A program made the position numbers and the translations under genes. DNA of 64,000 nt from Prochlorococcus marinus str. MIT 1214. Lineage in GTDB: Bacteria > Cyanobacteriota > Cyanobacteriia > PCC-6307 > Cyanobiaceae. A model generated the notes under the pieces. That model saw only the letters and a program-made list of their open reading frames with translations, searched no databases and was not told the origin of the DNA. Where the stretch lies: positions 868,001 through 932,000 of the forward strand of contig NZ_CP114777.1 in the NCBI RefSeq assembly GCF_027359355.1, read 5' to 3'. Below, one piece after another: positions 46,651 through 57,378 of the stretch. The first letter of the stretch is position 1; each line of letters starts with the position of its first letter.

Positions 46651-47418
46651 TTATATTTTTAATGGTTTGTAAGCTCGAGTAGTAATTAAAAAAGGATGGA
46701 AAACCTCTAGATAGTTTAATTGTAATGTAGTAAAGAAATTCTCAATCAGATCAGGGTCATCGAAATGAAAGGGAAATTCACCATTGTTTCCTTTATAGAA
46801 ATACCAATTCATTAGAGCTATTCCTTTAGGAGAAAGTTTTTCCAAAAATATCTTTAATTGTTTTGCTGGATCTGGAAGATGTTCAAGGACATCCAAGCAA
46901 ACAAGAGAATCAAAAATCACATCAGATGTGCTTTCTAAGTCTCTAAAAACTGAAATCTTATTTTCGATACCCAATTCCTTAGACCGATGTTCTACAAAAC
47001 CACGATTTTGAGGATTAAGGTCCACAAACCAAACATGTTCAACATTTGGCAAAAATGAGGCTGCCAGAGCATGAGTGCCTATACCTCCACCAAAATCTAA
47101 AACTTTTCCAGAAGCAAATCTTTGTTGTAAACGAAGCGTATCAGCTATGTAATTAGAGCTATTTAAATGCCAAGATGCTAGATCTATTAAATGAGCATCT
47201 CCAACTTTTTCTTCGTAAAAATCGCCTGCATTCTTCTCTACAAAGGCACCTGGATGTAGAGCGGCCAATTCATCAACACCATTAAGTAACCTTTGATCTA
47301 ATTCATCATTATTAATTTGAAGAAAATCAATAAGGTGTTTTTTTAAATTAAAGCCATCTTTAATGAAGCTGGAAATACTTAGATCTAAATTGGTCATATT
47401 ATTTGGCGCACTGAACAC
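46651..47418 (-). CDS. SAM-dependent methyltransferase (class I)
   Basis: 255 residues. SAM-binding motif VLDFGGGIGTHALAASF near residue 108, acidic loop VDLNPQNRGFVEH and motif IV DVLEHLPDPAKQL. An N-terminal helical extension of about 90 residues is present. The substrate is unknown. It converges on rpmA (1-base gap) and diverges from truB (75 bases). Confidence 0.82.
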   Translation of the reverse strand: MFSAPNNMTNLDLSISSFIKDGFNLKKHLIDFLQINNDELDQRLLNGVDELAALHPGAFVEKNAGDFYEEKVGDAHLIDLASWHLNSSNYIADTLRLQQRFASGKVLDFGGGIGTHALAASFLPNVEHVWFVDLNPQNRGFVEHRSKELGIENKISVFRDLESTSDVIFDSLVCLDVLEHLPDPAKQLKIFLEKLSPKGIALMNWYFYKGNNGEFPFHFDDPDLIENFFTTLQLNYLEVFHPFLITTRAYKPLKI

Positions 47419-47493
47419 ACTGAGTTATAACTTTAAATGTTCAAGGTTACTTGAACAATCTTTCCATGTGAGCCTCAACTCACAATATTAATT

Positions 47494-48438
47494 TTGGAAA
47501 AACCTTTTGGATTTGTTGTCATTGATAAGCCTGCTGGGCTAACTTCTCATGATTGCGTCAATAGACTTCGAAAAGTATTTGGTATCAAAAAAATTGGACA
47601 TACTGGAACTCTAGATCCCGCAGTTACAGGGGTACTTCCAATAGCGATAGGTAATGCGACAAGATTAATCTCTTATTTAGAAGGTTCTAAATCTTATACA
47701 GGAATCATTCAATTAGGTAAAACTACAAATACTGATGATTTTCAAGGAGAAATAATAAAATCAAGCATTTGGCCATTAATTAGCGAAAATGATATAAATT
47801 CTCTCCTAGAAAATTTCAGAGGTGAGATATTACAAAAACCTCCCAATTTTTCTAGTGTTCACATTAATGGAGAAAGAGCTTACAAGAAGGCAAGAAAAGG
47901 AGAAAAATTTGATTTAGTTCCTAAAAAAGTTACGATAAATAAATTAAATTTAATAAGCTGGACTCAAAACAAAGGTGAATTATTAATCGAAGTCGACTGT
48001 TCAACAGGAACATACATTAGATCTTTAGCTAGAGACATTGGAGAAAAAATTGGATGCGGTGGGTATTTAAAAAAATTACGACGTACAAAAGCTTATAATT
48101 TCAAGGAAAATCATTCAGTATTGCTTCCAGAGAAATCAGAATTTTACCTAGAAAAAAATAAGCCTAAAATACTTAATCCTAATATGTTTTTTAAACATCT
48201 TTCTTCTTTTGAATTAATTTCTGAAGAAGAGATTATTAGTTGGCGTTCAGGAAGAAAGATAAGTTTTCAGAATAATATTAAACGTTTAAAGATAGCTAAA
48301 AACAATGAAAATGAAGATAGTATTATTAATACTAAAAATATATTAGTGCTGGATGAACATAACAAAATCCTAGGTATAGCAGATTCAGATAAAAGTTTTG
48401 AAATTAAACCTAAGGTTGTTTTCAATGCAATTGGTTAA
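47494..48438 (+). CDS. truB: tRNA pseudouridine(55) synthase
   Basis: 314 residues. It makes Psi55 in the T-loop. Motifs: GFVVIDKPAGLTSHD, HTGTLDPAVTGVLPIAIG with the catalytic Asp near residue 42, and DCSTGTYIRSLARDIGE. The start is TTG at 47494, giving MEKPFGFVVIDKPAG; no upstream ATG or GTG is needed. Confidence 0.95.
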   Translation: MEKPFGFVVIDKPAGLTSHDCVNRLRKVFGIKKIGHTGTLDPAVTGVLPIAIGNATRLISYLEGSKSYTGIIQLGKTTNTDDFQGEIIKSSIWPLISENDINSLLENFRGEILQKPPNFSSVHINGERAYKKARKGEKFDLVPKKVTINKLNLISWTQNKGELLIEVDCSTGTYIRSLARDIGEKIGCGGYLKKLRRTKAYNFKENHSVLLPEKSEFYLEKNKPKILNPNMFFKHLSSFELISEEEIISWRSGRKISFQNNIKRLKIAKNNENEDSIINTKNILVLDEHNKILGIADSDKSFEIKPKVVFNAIG

Positions 48439-48457
48439 AATAATAAATCTAAATCTT

Positions 48458-48486
48458 ATCATTATTTAAATCTATTAAATAATGAT
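48458..48486. terminator. AT-rich inverted repeat between convergent genes
   Basis: ATCATTATTTAA (48458-48469) and TTAAATAATGAT (48475-48486) form a perfect 12-base stem with loop ATCTA in the gap between truB and the SpoIID-like gene, the last base touching the latter's stop codon. The stem is nearly all A-T, so as a terminator it would be weak; a role as bidirectional terminator is inferred from position. Confidence 0.5.
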
Positions 48487-49703
48487 TAATAGGTTTTTAT
48501 TTGTACTCCTCTATAATAATGTCTTAGAATTTGACGAAAACTTTCTCCTCTTTCAGCCATAGACTTAGCGCCCCATTGACTCATACCCACCCCATGCCCC
48601 GCACCGTAACCTTTAACTAATAGAAAATAATCTTTTGGAATTAGTGGGAGCGGTTCAAGTTCGAGATCTTCAACTACTTTATTATCATAATTCAATTTAT
48701 TATCTAGATTAATTCGATTAAATTTGAAATCAAAATCAAATTTATTACTTAGTAATTTTAAATTTTTCCTAAGAGTTTTACCGGAGATAACTTTAGTTCC
48801 CTTAGTCCCATAAAGTCTAACCTTTAAGACTCTATCAGTATCACTTTTTTTTATAATTTGAATACTATTAATTCCACCTATATCGGAAAATATTTGATCT
48901 AATTCTGAGGAACTAATTTTTTTTGACCATCTATATTTTATACTGTTTTGATCATAATCAATAACACTCCTTAAGTAAGGCAATTGATACTTCCAGACTT
49001 GACCACTATTCTCAGTTCTACCTCCAGAACTACTATGAAAAACTGCCTCTATAAGTTTATTTTCATAAAACAACGCAAGTGAACTTGTACTTCTAACCGC
49101 CCTATTTATTTTTGCTGTTTCAGCTTCAAGTCCTAAATAAACTTGACTAGCTTGAGTTGAATGAATATCAAAAAATTTATTCTTCCCTAAAAGTTTTAAA
49201 GCATAAGTTCTAGCCGCTATTGCTTGAGCTTGAAGTGCTGCAAGTGGAAATTCTTTGGGCATTTCGCTACCTACAACACTTTTTAAATATTTTTCTAATT
49301 TTAGATAATTTATTATTTGCAACTTCTGATCATTTAATAAAACTCTTAATTCTCCAGCAAATCTTCGATTTTGATACCAAATGCCACGATCATCATTACC
49401 TTTAATTATTAAATTAAAATTCTTAGGTAATTCAAACCATGAATTTAGGTTGTTGTTTATAGAATAGTTAGCGCTACCATTAGCATAAATTATATTTATG
49501 GATTTAATAGGTCTTTGTTTAGAAGAAATCCCTTTCACAAAAATGGATTTGGAGCCATCTGCTCTAAATCTTGCCTCATTCACCTGACCAATTAAGACAC
49601 GTATTATTGGCTCTTTGGCAGCAACTGTCTTTAATGGAGAGATGAAAAATATAGCTACAAAAATTATGGCCCATCCCGAATTACTTTTAGGTGATGTGCT
49701 CAC
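48486..49703 (-). CDS. SpoIID/LytB domain protein (putative wall-associated)
   Basis: 405 residues. A hydrophobic N-terminal segment (AIIFVAIFFISPLKTVAAKE) resembles a signal peptide. The SpoIID/LytB domain is seen in LEKYLKSVVGSEMPKEFPLAALQAQAIAARTYAL and the C-terminal GYGAGHGVGMSQWGAKSMAERG. In other bacteria SpoIID proteins are lytic transglycosylases that open glycan strands; activity here is inferred. Confidence 0.88.
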   Translation of the reverse strand: MSTSPKSNSGWAIIFVAIFFISPLKTVAAKEPIIRVLIGQVNEARFRADGSKSIFVKGISSKQRPIKSINIIYANGSANYSINNNLNSWFELPKNFNLIIKGNDDRGIWYQNRRFAGELRVLLNDQKLQIINYLKLEKYLKSVVGSEMPKEFPLAALQAQAIAARTYALKLLGKNKFFDIHSTQASQVYLGLEAETAKINRAVRSTSSLALFYENKLIEAVFHSSSGGRTENSGQVWKYQLPYLRSVIDYDQNSIKYRWSKKISSSELDQIFSDIGGINSIQIIKKSDTDRVLKVRLYGTKGTKVISGKTLRKNLKLLSNKFDFDFKFNRINLDNKLNYDNKVVEDLELEPLPLIPKDYFLLVKGYGAGHGVGMSQWGAKSMAERGESFRQILRHYYRGVQIKTY

Positions 49704-49801
49704 AATAAAAATTGAATTTAGATACTAATTCTGCCTATAAGAAGGAAGATCTACCAGTGGTCAAAGCTATGAATGGCACCATGTATTAAAAAGGGGAAAA
49801 C

Positions 49802-50758
49802 TTGCAAGTCACTTTTCTTGGAACAAGCTCGGGAGTTCCAACTCTAACGAGAAACGTATCAGCGATGGTACTAAAGCCTCCACAAAGATCAGATTTGTGG
49901 CTGTTCGATTGTGGCGAAGGTACTCAACATCAGTTCATCAGAAGCAATCTAAAGTTATCTCAAATAAAAAAAATATTCATCACCCACATGCATGGCGATC
50001 ATGTGTATGGGCTGCCAGGACTTCTAGCGAGTATTGGGTTAGCTGGAAGCAGCTCTGGTATTGAGCTTTATGGACCAGCGCCTCTAAAAAGTTTTATTGA
50101 TGCTTGCTTATACAACAGTTCAAGTAGATTGGCTTACTCTCTAAAATTCCATAAAGTTGAAAATGCTGCTATTAAAAAAGAAATTTTATTTGAAGATTCC
50201 AATTTAGAAGTAAAAGCTGCTCCACTAAAGCATCGAATCCCATCTTTTGCCTACAGAGTGAGTCAGAAATCCAGACCAGGCAGATTCGACATAGACAAAG
50301 CAAAATCACAAGATATACCTCCTGGCCCTGTATATGCCGCACTCCAAAGAGGAGAGGAAGTGCGTTTAGATGATGGACGAACTTTCTCTGGGAAAGAATT
50401 CTGCGGACCTACTAGGCCTGGGGTAAGCATGGTTTATTGCACAGATACTGTTTATACAGAATCCGCAATTGAAATTTCTAGAGAAGCCGATCTATTAATT
50501 CATGAAGCTACATATGCATATAAAGAGACCGAGATGGCTTATCAGCGAGGTCATTCAACTGCCACAATGGCGGCTGAAATTGCTGCAAAAGCAAACGTAA
50601 ATCAATTAATTTTGACTCATTTGAGCCCCAGATATACCCCTGGGAATGAAACAACTCCTAATGATTTGCTTAATGAAGCAAAAGCAATTTTTCCAAATAC
50701 CCAGTTAGCAAAAGACTTTTTGCAAATTGATATAAAGAAACGCTGCAACAGTTCTTGA
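49802..50758 (+). CDS. rnz: Ribonuclease Z
   Basis: 318 residues, metallo-beta-lactamase fold. [14 protein letters not shown] at the start and the metal motif [17 protein letters not shown] (HxHxDH, near residue 63-68), with [11 protein letters not shown] and THLSPRYT later. It trims tRNA 3' ends; CCA is added afterwards, matching the tRNA genes here that lack encoded CCA. The start is TTG at 49802, after a purine-rich AAAGGGG ribosome-binding site. Confidence 0.95.
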   Translation: MQVTFLGTSSGVPTLTRNVSAMVLKPPQRSDLWLFDCGEGTQHQFIRSNLKLSQIKKIFITHMHGDHVYGLPGLLASIGLAGSSSGIELYGPAPLKSFIDACLYNSSSRLAYSLKFHKVENAAIKKEILFEDSNLEVKAAPLKHRIPSFAYRVSQKSRPGRFDIDKAKSQDIPPGPVYAALQRGEEVRLDDGRTFSGKEFCGPTRPGVSMVYCTDTVYTESAIEISREADLLIHEATYAYKETEMAYQRGHSTATMAAEIAAKANVNQLILTHLSPRYTPGNETTPNDLLNEAKAIFPNTQLAKDFLQIDIKKRCNSS

Positions 50759-50832
50759 TCCCTTGCCTATGAAATGCCGCTACATGAAACAATGGTCGAG
50801 TTTGGTGCTTCCGTCAATCGCTGGCGTTATTA

Positions 50833-51381
50833 ATGGATTCTTTTATTTCTTCTCTTAAACGGTCCCTTACAAGACTATTTGTTCTGATACCTGTGCTTGT
50901 AAGTCTCTTTATTAGTCCTCTTTCTGTAAGTGCCCTGTATCCCAGCGATCCTTCATCAGTGGAGAGCTTAGATACAAGCTTGGCTGGTAAGGACTTACAA
51001 AATACAGAGTATGTAAAATACGACTTATCAGGAAAAGATCTTGGTGGGGCGAATTTCACTGGGGCTTATTTCAGTGTCTCAACTTTGAAGGACTCTGATC
51101 TAACGGGCGCAAACATGACCAATGTCATTGCCTATGCCACAAGGTTTGATAATGCGAACCTAACAAATGTAAAACTCACTGGTGCAGAGTTACTTAAAAG
51201 TGTTTTTGATGGTGTAACCATTGATGGCGCTGACTTTACTGATGCTGTATTAGATAGAAGTCAACAAAAGAATCTATGTAAAGTAGCTACTGGAAGCACA
51301 GCCGAAAGTCTTGGTTGTAGCACTACAGCTGCTGGATATGTGCCTGCGACCAAAGGTCAAGGTTTCAACCCAGGTACTTAA
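50833..51381 (+). CDS. Pentapeptide-repeat protein with signal peptide
   Basis: 182 residues. A signal peptide (LFVLIPVLVSLFISPLSVSA) precedes a right-handed helix of A(D/N)LXX pentapeptide repeats between about residues 75 and 140 (DLGGANFTGAYFS, DSDLTGANMTNVI, NANLTNVKLTGAEL). Export to periplasm or thylakoid lumen is expected; many cyanobacterial lumenal proteins share this build. The C-terminus has two Cys. It is followed by a strong bidirectional terminator. Function is unknown. Confidence 0.9.
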   Translation: MDSFISSLKRSLTRLFVLIPVLVSLFISPLSVSALYPSDPSSVESLDTSLAGKDLQNTEYVKYDLSGKDLGGANFTGAYFSVSTLKDSDLTGANMTNVIAYATRFDNANLTNVKLTGAELLKSVFDGVTIDGADFTDAVLDRSQQKNLCKVATGSTAESLGCSTTAAGYVPATKGQGFNPGT

Positions 51382-51399
51382 ATTTATCCAAAATTTAAC

Positions 51400-51440
51400 A
51401 ACCAATAAAAAAGGGGCTATTAGCCCCTTTTTTATTGGTT
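51400..51440. terminator. Bidirectional rho-independent terminator
   Basis: The 20-base arms AACCAATAAAAAAGGGGCTA (51400-51419) and its exact reverse complement (51421-51440) are separated by one base. The GGGGC core pairs with GCCCC and is flanked on each strand by TTTTTT. It sits between the convergent pentapeptide and 63-residue genes and can terminate both. Confidence 0.95.
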
Positions 51441-51455
51441 AAAAAGTAACTTTTT

Positions 51456-51647
51456 TCACTTTGTGATAAGAAAGAAAGCCGCTGCCGCTCCACCAACAGC
51501 AAACATAGGCAACCCAACTAACAAATGTGAGGTACCAAAGCCAAAGCCTTTTTGGCGCAATATAAAATAACCAACTCCTGCGGCTCCAGCAGCCAGAGGA
51601 ATAGCAGCAGTAGCAGCAGAAGCAACAGCGTGATAGTCGAAGTTCAT
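51456..51647 (-). CDS. Small hydrophobic membrane protein
   Basis: 63 residues, alanine/glycine rich, with two helices (about 9-28, ASAATAAIPLAAGAAGVGYF, and 43-61, LVGLPMFAVGGAAAAFFLI). No family recognised. It is convergent with the pentapeptide gene and shares its terminator. Composition is higher in GC than neighbours because of Ala/Gly codons, not obviously foreign. Confidence 0.65.
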   Translation of the reverse strand: MNFDYHAVASAATAAIPLAAGAAGVGYFILRQKGFGFGTSHLLVGLPMFAVGGAAAAFFLITK

Positions 51648-51772
51648 CCCTGTGTTGAAATTTAATTACTTACAATTATCCTTCAAATTTGAAAAATGGT
51701 ATGAATTTATGCCTGAAATGCTTCATATCTTCATCACTTTAAATCCAAAAAGAATTTTTAATTTTTCTAAAT

Positions 51773-52162
51773 TCATGCAGAATGAGGCTCAATATTTGAG
51801 CTATCTCTAGAACGAGGGTGTTTGCTATACCACCATTCCTGAAAATTCTTATCTAAACGAGAAGAAAATAAAGTCAAAATAGTTTTGGTTGGTTTCACTC
51901 CTGGTTGGATAATCTCAACAGAATATGATGGACATTTTTGTGCAGAAATATCAGCAACCAATCTTTTCCCAATTCTTCTCCAGCTAGGCTCCTTACTTCG
52001 CCATGAGAGCCTACAACATGGCCAAGGTAATTCCTCACGGTCATAGAGTCGACAGCATGGGCCTAAAACCCTAAAACTAAATTGCCCCCCAATACTTGAA
52101 TGAACAGAACCATGATCTAAAAGACCTTGAACTTTATTCGTTGGCAAAACTTCTGAAATCAA
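51773..52162 (-). CDS. Hypothetical Cys/Trp-rich protein
   Basis: 129 residues, soluble. Two CC pairs in LGPCCRLYDREELPWPCCRLSW suggest metal binding or disulfides, with a basic segment KEPSWRRIGKRLV next to them and LDKNFQEWWYSKHP near the C-terminus. I recognise no family, and the metal or RNA-binding idea is only an inference from the Cys pairs and basic patch. Confidence 0.65.
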   Translation of the reverse strand: MISEVLPTNKVQGLLDHGSVHSSIGGQFSFRVLGPCCRLYDREELPWPCCRLSWRSKEPSWRRIGKRLVADISAQKCPSYSVEIIQPGVKPTKTILTLFSSRLDKNFQEWWYSKHPRSRDSSNIEPHSA

Positions 52163-52271
52163 TTAATCCCTAAATAAGTTTATTTGCGCCCATGAGCACA
52201 TAAAACAGAGGTTGGCGAAGAAGTAGATCTTTGGCAAGCAAAACGATGAAAATCTGGCTAAAAAATTAATA

Positions 52272-53541
<1,270 letters not shown>

Positions 53542-53545
53542 CGAT

Positions 53546-55132
53546 TTATAAAGTCACGGAATGAGCTTCGTTTATTCCTTGCATTGAAAGAATTGAGCCC
53601 AACAACTCAGAGGGGATAGGATCATCGATACTTAAAACCATAACGGCCTCACCTCTTACAATCCTTCTTCCAACTTGCATTGAAGCGATATTCACATTGT
53701 GTTTCCCAAGAAGTGAACCTATCTGACCAATAATTCCTGGCATGTCCCTATGCCTTGTAAAAAGCATATGCCTACTTGGCACAAAATTTATCGGGTACTC
53801 ATCAATACTTGTAATGCCAAGATCACCATCATTAAAAACAGTCCCAGAGACACTATGACCACCTTTATCGCTAAAGCTATCCAACTGCAAAGATCCTCGT
53901 GCAAACTCTGGGCTCAACTCATCCTTAATTTCGAGGACATCAATACCACGTCCTTTAGCTTCCAATGAAGCGTTTACATAATTAATTTTATCTCCCAATG
54001 CACTGGTGAGTAATCCCTTCAAAGTTGCAATAACAAGAGGTTGAGATGGATGTTGAGCGAATTCTCCTTGCAAACGGACTTCTAATTTTTGAATCTGTCC
54101 CCCTGAAATTTGACTGACTAATAATCCTAATGTCTCCGCAAGTTTTAAATGCGGTTTAAGACTATCCATTATCTCTGCGCTAAGTCCTGGAATATTTACT
54201 GCGCTGCGTGCAGGCAAGCCTAAAAGAACATCTCTAATTTGTTCTGCAACATCAATAGCCACATTTTGTTGAGCCTCAACAGTTGAAGCTCCCAGATGCG
54301 GGGTAAGTACCAATCCTTTTTTTACATCACGTAGAGGAGAGTTTTCCGCTAAAGGTTCTTTTGCATAGACATCGATTGCAGCACCTTGAATTACATTTTC
54401 CTCTAATGCATGAGCTAAATCATTTTCATTAATAATCCCGCCCCTTGCACAATTAACCAGTCTCGCAGTTGGTTTCATTTTTCTTAGAAGTTCAATATCA
54501 ACTAAATTCTCTGTTTCAGGGGTCCTTGGGAGATGAAGGGTTACATAATCAGATTCTTTAAATAAATCATCAAGATCACTTAATCTAACCTGCATTTGCT
54601 GAGCTCTTTCACTAGAAACAAAAGGATCAAATCCAATGACCTCCATACCCATCGCATTAGCAACTTTTGCGACATGAGATCCAATCTTGCCAAGTCCAAC
54701 TACTCCTAAAGTTTTCTTATATAGCTCATTTCCTACATATTTCTTCCGATCCCAGCCGCCAGAAAACATACTTGCATGAGCATGAGGAATATTTCTAGAT
54801 AATGCAAGAATCATTGCCAGAGCATGCTCAGCTGCAGCAATAGTATTTCCACCTGGTGAATTAACAACTAAGACCCCCTTCCTAGTCGCACTTGGTACAT
54901 CAACATTATCTACCCCAACTCCTGCTCTACCAATAATTCTCAATTTCTTTGCCTCAACAATCACATCCGAGGTCACTTGAGTTCCTGAACGGATCATTAA
55001 TCCGTCATAATCATAAATTATATTCTTTAACTCATCTATCGAAAGACCTACTTTTTGGTCAACCTGAGCAACCTGAGTAAGAATATCTATACCTGCTTGA
55101 TCAATGGGATCAGAAACAAGAACTTTCGTCAT
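53546..55132 (-). CDS. serA: D-3-phosphoglycerate dehydrogenase
   Basis: 528 residues, the long form with an ASB-type intervening domain and C-terminal ACT domain (RDMPGIIGQIGSLLGKHNVNIASM), which usually senses serine. Rossmann motif LGVVGLGKIGSHVAKVANAM, and PHLGASTVEAQQNVA with the catalytic His. It opens serine synthesis from 3-phosphoglycerate. It is the first gene of a short unit with prmA. Confidence 0.96.
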   Translation of the reverse strand: MTKVLVSDPIDQAGIDILTQVAQVDQKVGLSIDELKNIIYDYDGLMIRSGTQVTSDVIVEAKKLRIIGRAGVGVDNVDVPSATRKGVLVVNSPGGNTIAAAEHALAMILALSRNIPHAHASMFSGGWDRKKYVGNELYKKTLGVVGLGKIGSHVAKVANAMGMEVIGFDPFVSSERAQQMQVRLSDLDDLFKESDYVTLHLPRTPETENLVDIELLRKMKPTARLVNCARGGIINENDLAHALEENVIQGAAIDVYAKEPLAENSPLRDVKKGLVLTPHLGASTVEAQQNVAIDVAEQIRDVLLGLPARSAVNIPGLSAEIMDSLKPHLKLAETLGLLVSQISGGQIQKLEVRLQGEFAQHPSQPLVIATLKGLLTSALGDKINYVNASLEAKGRGIDVLEIKDELSPEFARGSLQLDSFSDKGGHSVSGTVFNDGDLGITSIDEYPINFVPSRHMLFTRHRDMPGIIGQIGSLLGKHNVNIASMQVGRRIVRGEAVMVLSIDDPIPSELLGSILSMQGINEAHSVTL

Positions 55133-55236
55133 TAAAGGCGGTAAACGTGCCGCTCTGAACTTTAGTGACCTATTTGCCGCTGACCAGAATTATGTTGAGC
55201 AGGATTGAATATCCAAACATTTCAAGGAGCTAATTA

Positions 55237-55803
55237 GTGTCCACATACGTCATCATCTTGAAAGAAAAGAAAACAGCAAAAGAGTTGCTACTCAAATTCA
55301 GAGAGGCTCAAACACCTATCCTTAATTGCGATCTTGTAGAACCATTAGATAATAAATCGCAAAATGAGAGTTCAAATTCAGATACATCTGAAGAAGTATT
55401 TGCCAATCAATCAAGTTTTAATAATATCAAACTTTTTAATCCGGCTCTTTCTAGAAAGGATCGCCAAAAAACTTTAGCGACATGGTTAATACCCTTTGGT
55501 TTTATTGCAGGCCTAAGTTTTTCTCAAATGACTGATCTGAAGACATTTACAGATATGGGATTCCCACATCAATTAGAGAAGCTTTTAGGTGGTCTAGTTG
55601 GAATGATCTCAGGAGCGCTAGGAAGTTTTTTTTCTGCTGGAGGCATTAGCCAAGAAAAAATTGATGATTTGAGAGCTATTCGAAAAAAAAGTGAAGAAGG
55701 TCTTTGGCTGTTAATTATAGAATTACCTATAGAAATAGAACCACCTTGGGCAATTCTAAAAGAAACAAACAGCCCAGAAATAATAACCATAGGGAAAGAA
55801 TAG
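55237..55803 (+). CDS. Hypothetical protein with two membrane helices
   Basis: 188 residues. A short N-terminal soluble part (MSTYVIILKEKKTAKELL) is followed by a polar stretch, then two hydrophobic segments (about 83-104, TWLIPFGFIAGLSFSQM, and 122-145, LGGLVGMISGALGSFFSAGG), and a C-terminal soluble part. The start is GTG at 55237, preceded by AAGGAGC. No family recognised. Divergent from serA. Confidence 0.7.
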   Translation: MSTYVIILKEKKTAKELLLKFREAQTPILNCDLVEPLDNKSQNESSNSDTSEEVFANQSSFNNIKLFNPALSRKDRQKTLATWLIPFGFIAGLSFSQMTDLKTFTDMGFPHQLEKLLGGLVGMISGALGSFFSAGGISQEKIDDLRAIRKKSEEGLWLLIIELPIEIEPPWAILKETNSPEIITIGKE

Positions 55804-55945
55804 TACTAAAGCAAATAATATTTTTTAAAAGTGACTATAAATATTAATAGTTTTTATCCAAAATTGCATATTATATTTCTCCAAATATAGAAGGGAAAAT
55901 CGTTTAGACTATATTATATAAAATGAAAAAATCTTATCTCTTTTC

Positions 55946-56734
55946 ATGTATCTTCCAAAAGAAAAGATTCTATTTAAAAGTTCTTTCCCTAAAGATTTAG
56001 AGAGATTGCTTCACTTCGCGGAAAAGGCTCTAAATGATAGAACAGCAGTATGGTCCCCTTTTTTATCAGCACAATTAATAGAGGAAGTTAAAAGCAAGTT
56101 TAATAATTTAAGCGATATAAGTCTTCTTTTTGAGGGAGGATTTCCTCGCGCAGAACGTAAAAGAATATGTTTCCTAAGATCAGAAGAAGAGATAAACTAT
56201 CCCTCTATAAATATTCCTATAAAAGGTGTTTATATTAAAGGTAATTTCCTGTTTGATAGAGCCACACAAAATGATTTTAGAGATACCTTACATGAACTTC
56301 AGGCTCAAGGAGATGAAATTGGAGACATTTGGTTAATAAGAGATCGAGGAGCTCAAGTTATTTGCTCGAAAAAATGTGCTGATTCATTAAATCAAAAGAA
56401 TGGAAAGTTAAGAGAAGTTGAAATATCAATCCAGGCATTAGATTTAAGCGAGATGGAGCTCCCTTTTAATAGGCCAGAGAAAGTAATCAATACGGTTGAG
56501 GCATCTACAAGGCTTGATGCAATAGCCTCTGCAGGTTTCGGATTATCAAGGTCAAAAATAACCACGCAAATCAAGAAAGGATTTTTGCGACTTAACTGGA
56601 ATTTGAATGATCAGCCAAGCAAATCTATAAATATTGGAGACCTTATTCATTTAGAGAAAAAAGGTTCACTTAAAATTTTAAATATCGACAAAACGAAAAA
56701 AGATCGTTGGAGAATCAAATTACTAAGGCAATGA
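55946..56734 (+). CDS. S4 domain RNA-binding protein (PSII S4 / YlmH type)
   Basis: 262 residues. The C-terminal S4 domain (about 183-245: STRLDAIASAGFGLSRSKITTQIKKGFLRLNW) binds RNA. An N-terminal YlmH-like domain (about 1-175) precedes it, with RAERKRICFLRSEE. This architecture matches the cyanobacterial/plant PSII S4 family. Proposed roles in photosystem II biogenesis or ribosome-associated quality control are family-level statements only. tRNA-Val lies 69 bases downstream. Confidence 0.85.
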   Translation: MYLPKEKILFKSSFPKDLERLLHFAEKALNDRTAVWSPFLSAQLIEEVKSKFNNLSDISLLFEGGFPRAERKRICFLRSEEEINYPSINIPIKGVYIKGNFLFDRATQNDFRDTLHELQAQGDEIGDIWLIRDRGAQVICSKKCADSLNQKNGKLREVEISIQALDLSEMELPFNRPEKVINTVEASTRLDAIASAGFGLSRSKITTQIKKGFLRLNWNLNDQPSKSINIGDLIHLEKKGSLKILNIDKTKKDRWRIKLLRQ

Positions 56735-56803
56735 ATATTATGTCCTATTGCCTGCTAGCTTCATTGAGGTAAAGAAAACTTCAGTTTTAAAATTGATTCA
56801 CAA

Positions 56804-56875
56804 GGGCGATTAGCTCAGAGGTAGAGCACTACCTTGACACGGTAGGAGTCACTGGTTCGATTCCAGTATCGCCCA
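56804..56875 (+). tRNA. trnV: tRNA-Val (anticodon GAC)
   Basis: Acceptor GGGCGAT (56804-56810) pairs with ATCGCCC (56868-56874) with discriminator A. Anticodon stem CTACC/GGTAG with loop TTGACAC gives anticodon GAC. T-loop is TTCGATT between ACTGG and CCAGT. CCA is not encoded. Confidence 0.96.
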
Positions 56876-56941
56876 TTCACCATTTATTCGTGGCGTAGAT
56901 ATTGACCTAATTAATAGAAATAGAGAAAGTTTTCGAACTCT

Positions 56942-57088
56942 TTACTTATCAAACATTTGATGAAGTTTAATCCATGTAATTTCACTCTCGCTGCAATCAA
57001 CAGAAGCATTTAGAGAATACTCAACATTCGTTGTCTCTTGAATTTTTTTTTGTTTTAAAATTTCAATACCTTCAATTTTTGCAGCCAT
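56942..57088 (-). CDS. Small hypothetical protein (48 residues)
   Basis: On the reverse strand ATG at 57088 opens a 48-codon frame to TAA at 56942-56944. The product starts MAAKIEGIEILKQKKIQETT and ends TWIKLHQMFDK, charged and probably helical, with one Cys. Codon usage and amino-acid mix look gene-like. I recognise no family. Confidence 0.5.
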   Translation of the reverse strand: MAAKIEGIEILKQKKIQETTNVEYSLNASVDCSESEITWIKLHQMFDK

Positions 57089-57378
57089 TAAAAAGAAGCA
57101 AGTACATTTGCATCAAAACAACCTTTAAAGAATAAAGCCAGAGTTATTTACTTTTTTTTAATCTTATTTAAATCAATTTATAACATTTCATGTTCTTATC
57201 CTAAAAGAGAAGATCTTTAAACAGTTTTGAGTAAAATATCTTTATTTAAAAATCAAAAGAATACAGATATAAAAATATTTGATATTAGAGTATAGTCAAA
57301 ATCTCATGCAATAAAATTTATCCTCAGGCAACAGCTACCTCCCAACAAAAAGCTATTTACATTGAAATCAAAATTAAA

